Assembly (NCBI GenBank): GCA_023375675.1
Contig: JALQBC010000023.1
Location: 1 to 64,000 of the forward strand
Length of the DNA stretch: 64,000 nt
Direction of reading: 5' to 3'
Source: Cytospora piceicola
Taxonomy: Eukaryota; Ascomycota; Sordariomycetes; Diaporthales; Cytosporaceae
The translations under genes and the position numbers were made by a program. The notes below the pieces were generated by a model. It worked only from the letters and a program-made list of their open reading frames with translations, did not search any database and was not told the origin of the DNA. Of the stretch, positions 60,486-64,000 are shown one piece after another (position 1 is the stretch's first letter; each line of letters begins with the position of its first letter).

Positions 60486-61218
60486 GGAGGGGGTTCGTGT
60501 ATGGGGGGGGGCTTGGGGCTTGGGGAACGGGGGGTCTCGATGGTCTCACGAGGAGCATGCATGCTGTAATCTCAGAGGCAGAGAGGCAGCCGGGTGTCGC
60601 TGGCTATATGCGGAGAGATATGTGCTTGGAGTCGAGGTTGCACAGTAGAGGTGTTGGTATGTGTGGGATCGTTCATGTCTACCTTTACTCGACATGCAGA
60701 AAGCCCATCGTCACCTATATGGTGGATCGTCAGCCACCCACGTCCAAGTCCAAAGGGGGCGCTCCGGATCTGACTTTAGCCGAGGAAGTATAGAATGTAG
60801 CAGTGGTGGCGAGAAGCTAGTTCTTACTACACTACCGTAATTCTCACTGTTTGGCTGACCTCGTGATGACATCCCCTCCACAGCACAGCCATGCTCTCGC
60901 CGCAGCTATGCATGCATGTTGAGGTAAAGCCACACTCCCTCCCAAGATTCAGCTTCGGACTCAGTTTTGGCCGCAAGGAATATGGTGGCCAATAAGAACT
61001 TGGACCAGAATCAAGTAAGCATTCTCGCAAACTCGATTTGTAGTCGAATCACTCTGAAAAGAGGGGGCAGCCAGAGCCCGGCCTTGCACGTAATGATTTT
61101 TGTGGCCATCTTACTTCTGTTCAGGACTCAGTCTGGTTCTCACATTCTTATTCTCATTTCGTGCACCTTACATGCTTGAATTACTCAGATGATATAGAGT
61201 GTGCGATACCTCATTAGT
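60486..61218. other. intergenic, SPO22 to HET gene
   Basis: Includes G-rich runs just after SPO22 (60487-60535). Short frames only; no gene or RNA is recognised. Confidence 0.5.
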
Positions 61219-63313
61219 ATGTCGACATTTCTATCATCGCATTCAATCACACAGCCTCTCGGGGCGGCATGTCTATACTGTCACAATCTGGTGCCTGATT
61301 TAAGAGAAATTTATCCGCGAGCCTACGACAAAATTGTCATCAAATACAGGGAACTGCTGTCGGGCTCCTTCGCTGATTGTATCTATTGCGAACTTATCCT
61401 ACAATTCTTCCAAGGGGTTTACACAGTCTTGAAGTACTATGAATTAGAGGCGACGGCCACGATCCGTTTCACTGAAAGGCGGAGAGCAAAGGCTGATCAC
61501 ACTGACCGACACGAGTTGGTGCCTACTGACCGACACGAGTTGGTGCCTGTTGTGACCGGTGTGTATTTGCATTCTGGTAGAGTCACGATGGTCCATCGGT
61601 TCGGGCCCGCCCGCCCCCCGCCCTTTGAGATATATACTTTGCAAGGTCAGTGACCCAAGTGTTTCAATATCTGTTCCACTTCAACATGTAGCCTCTCCGC
61701 AGCACTCAATCAACTGACTCTGACATCCTGGAACAAAAGAGAACCTACATCTGTTCCCGACTATACCACAGATGGGTAAGATCGCTGCCACCGCAGACTC
61801 CCCAGAGTGCATGGACATGGCCAAATCGTGGCTTCAAGAATGTCTGACCGACCATGCCAAGTGTGGACAGCGTCAACCAAGCGGAGAACATCATCAGAAA
61901 CCGCTCCCAGACCGGGTTATATACGTTGGTGCAGATCGCGAGCCATACGTCTTTTGCAACGCAGACAAGACCGCCGCTCCATATGCGGCTCTGAGCCATC
62001 GTTGGGGTGGGAACATCCGGCCGCAGCTGAAGAGAGACAACCTGCAGGATCTTATTAAGAGGATCCCCCTTCTGGACTTTTCAAAGACCTTCAGGGACGC
62101 GGTTACCGTATGCAGGGCGCTCAACATTCAATACCTCTGGATTGACAGCCTCTGTATCGTTCAAGACTCTCCGCAGGACTGGGAAGAGCAGTCTGGCAAA
62201 ATGGTCCGTGTCTACTCTGACGCCCTCCTTACTATAGCTGCAGATGCCGCAGAAAACAGCGAGGCTGGCTTTCTCAATGGGACCCGAGGAGTTGATAGGA
62301 GCCAATTTCGTCTGTTGTCCTCTGCACACCAGATATTTGCAAGACCTGAACCTAAAACCTCTTATGAGGGCGGCTTCTTGAGACATTTCTACGTGGGAAC
62401 GGGAAAAAGCTTGCTAGCCGACCGAGGGTGGGCGTTTCAAGAAAAGTTGCTGTCTCCCCGCATTCTGCACTTCACAGAGGACGAGCTGACTTGGGAATGT
62501 GCCTCTTTGTCCCGATGCGAATGCCGTGTTCGACGGTTTGATGAGGAGGTAATCTACGACTTGATCCGGCCGGAACACCTTGAGGATGCCGAGGGCTGGA
62601 CTAAAATTACGGAGGAGTACACAGGACGGCAGCTGACATATGCAACAGATAGGCTGGCCGCCCTATCTGGACTTGCCGCCCAGGCGCAAACCTTTCGCCC
62701 AGGGATACGATACCTGGGCGGACTCTGGGAAGGTGATCTGCCAAACTGCCTGTTATGGAACATCAAGAACCCAACTTCTTGCAAACGGCTCCAGCCTACG
62801 ATTGCACCGTCATGGTCTTGGGCATGCCTGGACGGAAAAGTCAAGCCTCGGTTGGGCCCAAGATATTACAGCTTGCTTGGAGATATTGTGATCGATTATC
62901 CAGCCACTGAGTCAAATCCATACGGGTCCCTGCCGGCTGGCCGACGGGCGACCTTGACTGCCACCACAAATTTATATAACTGCCGTGCTGTGAGGTTGAA
63001 GTGGTCCAAATATTATACTGTGTATGATGCAAGTTTAACAAACGAGGGAGAATGTCCTGGTGAGGAAACCGCTTCTTTTGAGGGAACGATATATCCGGAC
63101 ACAAGAGAGGACCTTGAGAGCTTAAAAGCTGGAGAGCGGGTGGTATTGATCAAAGTCGCTGAGCTTGATAATATCATCATGCTCAGGTACATCATCTTGC
63201 GCAGGCTCGGGGAATGTGACTGCACATTCCAGCGTATGGGGATTTTCTCTGGATATGACAGCTCCAGAGAACGTATGGGAAAGGGCATAGAGAAGCGTAT
63301 CACGATCATCTAA
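61219..63313 (+). CDS. HET-domain (heterokaryon incompatibility) protein
   Basis: HET-domain proteins mediate non-self recognition and programmed cell death after hyphal fusion in Pezizomycotina. Exons are 61219-61645 and 61740-63313 (666 residues); the start at 61219 is the first ATG in a frame that also opens slightly upstream. The HET domain covers about residues 220-390: YAALSHRWGG, FRDAVTVCRALNIQYLWIDSLCIVQDS, DWEEQSGKMVRVYSDALLTIAA. After it come the usual DRGWAFQEKLLSPRILHF and TYATDRLAALSGLA motifs and WSWACLDGKV. The N-terminal part has an LYCHNL motif and a perfect 24-bp tandem duplication (61501-61548) encoding TDRHELVP twice. No partner domain such as WD40 or NACHT is present, so the specificity partner is unknown. 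Confidence 0.9.
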
Positions 63314-63766
63314 GCTGCTCGAATTGCGGATCAAGCTCAAACCCTCGCGCACGAGGTGAGGACAATGGGACTGGCTGGCCAAGGTAGAGGTGGACATACA
63401 TGTAACCTTGCTGTCAGGCCGGGACGGGTAGAATTGGTACTTCTTGGTCGGAGTTTGGTATTCGAAAGGAGTTATAATGTATGGCGTGCCACGGGGGACT
63501 TCACTTATTGCATATCGTGACAACTGCAGGGGCATATCGTTATATCTATGTCGCCATCCCGCGACCCGCTTGCTTCATTGCCGATGCCGGGGCGGACCCA
63601 CAAGCGCACATAGCTCCGTAAAGACCCATGCCGAACATCACTCACTCCGCTTTGGCTTTGGCAGCGGGAGTCAGTCAGTGATAAGAAGGGGAGTGAGTCT
63701 GAGCGACAGGCATACCTTCACTTCCGCGTGCTCCAAAATCAACCCGATTCATTCCCTGTAGACCTC
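63314..63766. other. intergenic, HET gene to aminotransferase
   Basis: About 450 bp with a short GTCA repeat near 63670 and the promoter of the last gene. No gene is supported. Confidence 0.5.
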
Positions 63767-64000
63767 ATGCGGCCACTCGTCGGATCAGCCGGCAGCTTAC
63801 TTGGTAGAAGCTTCACACAAACACTCCGCAAACCGACAACACCGCGTGCGTTTCATACAGCGATGTCCCTGACCGAAAAGATGAAGCCCGCGGCTCGTGT
63901 CGCGGGTCGGAAACAAGATGTCTGGTGAGAGACCGCGATAGACAAACACATTCCCGCATCCCACAATTCAGCACATCACTAACACGGCCTCCAAGGTCCA
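63767..64000 (+). CDS. BNA3: kynurenine aminotransferase-like, 5' end only
   Basis: The gene is partial, cut at the window edge. The first exon (63767-63924, 52 codons plus two bases) begins with an Arg/Ser-rich, Asp/Glu-free stretch of about 30 residues (MRPLVGSAGSLLGRSFTQ) that looks like a mitochondrial presequence. An internal Met and PAARVAGRKQDVW follow, like the start of Bna3/KYAT-type PLP aminotransferases, where KDVWS is conserved. The intron 63925-63995 (CACTAAC branch, AAG acceptor) restores TGG TCC, and the next exon begins at 63996. An upstream in-frame codon at 63728 is not ATG. A second Met before SLTEKM could give a cytosolic form. The catalytic domain lies outside, so the assignment rests on this short match. 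Confidence 0.6.

Overview
The window is a filamentous ascomycete chromosome segment, most likely a sordariomycete. Three things point there: short spliceosomal introns of about 50-120 bp (GT...AG, often with a CTAAC/CTRAC-like branch site), an HET-domain gene, and a very AT-rich block with the dinucleotide pattern of repeat-induced point mutation (RIP). RIP is a pezizomycotine process. I cannot fix the species.

Layout. Positions 1 to about 17,000 are a gene-free AT-rich compartment. Simple GTAA repeats lie at its left end. A RIP-ruined LTR retroelement follows, with two 304-bp direct LTRs at 1563-1866 and 13435-13738. Next comes a short GC-rich island of strong hairpins, then about 2.5 kb of TTAC-type satellite with higher-order repeats, and a tandem duplication of about 220-230 bp. 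Composition changes sharply near 17.0 kb and the gene-rich arm begins.

Genes from left to right: a sulfite-oxidase-like molybdoenzyme (+), an alpha/beta-hydrolase-like protein whose nucleophile motif looks lost (-), a DHA14-type drug transporter (-), a frameshifted FAD monooxygenase relic (+), a doubtful small multi-exon gene (-), exocyst SEC6 (+), the U-box E4 ubiquitin ligase UFD2 (+), a TBC Rab-GAP (+), an anion:cation-symporter MFS permease (+), a RING/TRAF zinc-finger protein (+), an aldehyde dehydrogenase (-), xanthine dehydrogenase (+), an Rds2-type zinc-cluster regulator of gluconeogenesis (+), the meiotic SPO22/ZIP4 protein (+), an HET-domain protein (+), and the 5' end of a kynurenine aminotransferase-like gene (+) cut by the window edge.

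How the genes relate. Most are unlinked housekeeping genes: exocytosis, protein quality control, vesicle traffic, purine catabolism, carbon regulation and meiosis. The molybdopterin enzymes (sulfite oxidase, xanthine dehydrogenase) share a cofactor but are 28 kb apart. Aldehyde dehydrogenase and xanthine dehydrogenase are divergently transcribed from a 1.4-kb region with GATA sites and one CGG-N6-CCG site. The stretch from the drug transporter to about 27 kb looks like decaying accessory DNA. I found no CRISPR array, rRNA or tRNA. The most unusual material is the hairpin island and satellite at 13.7-17.2 kb. Exon coordinates were derived by eye from reading frames and splice signals and have no transcript support.
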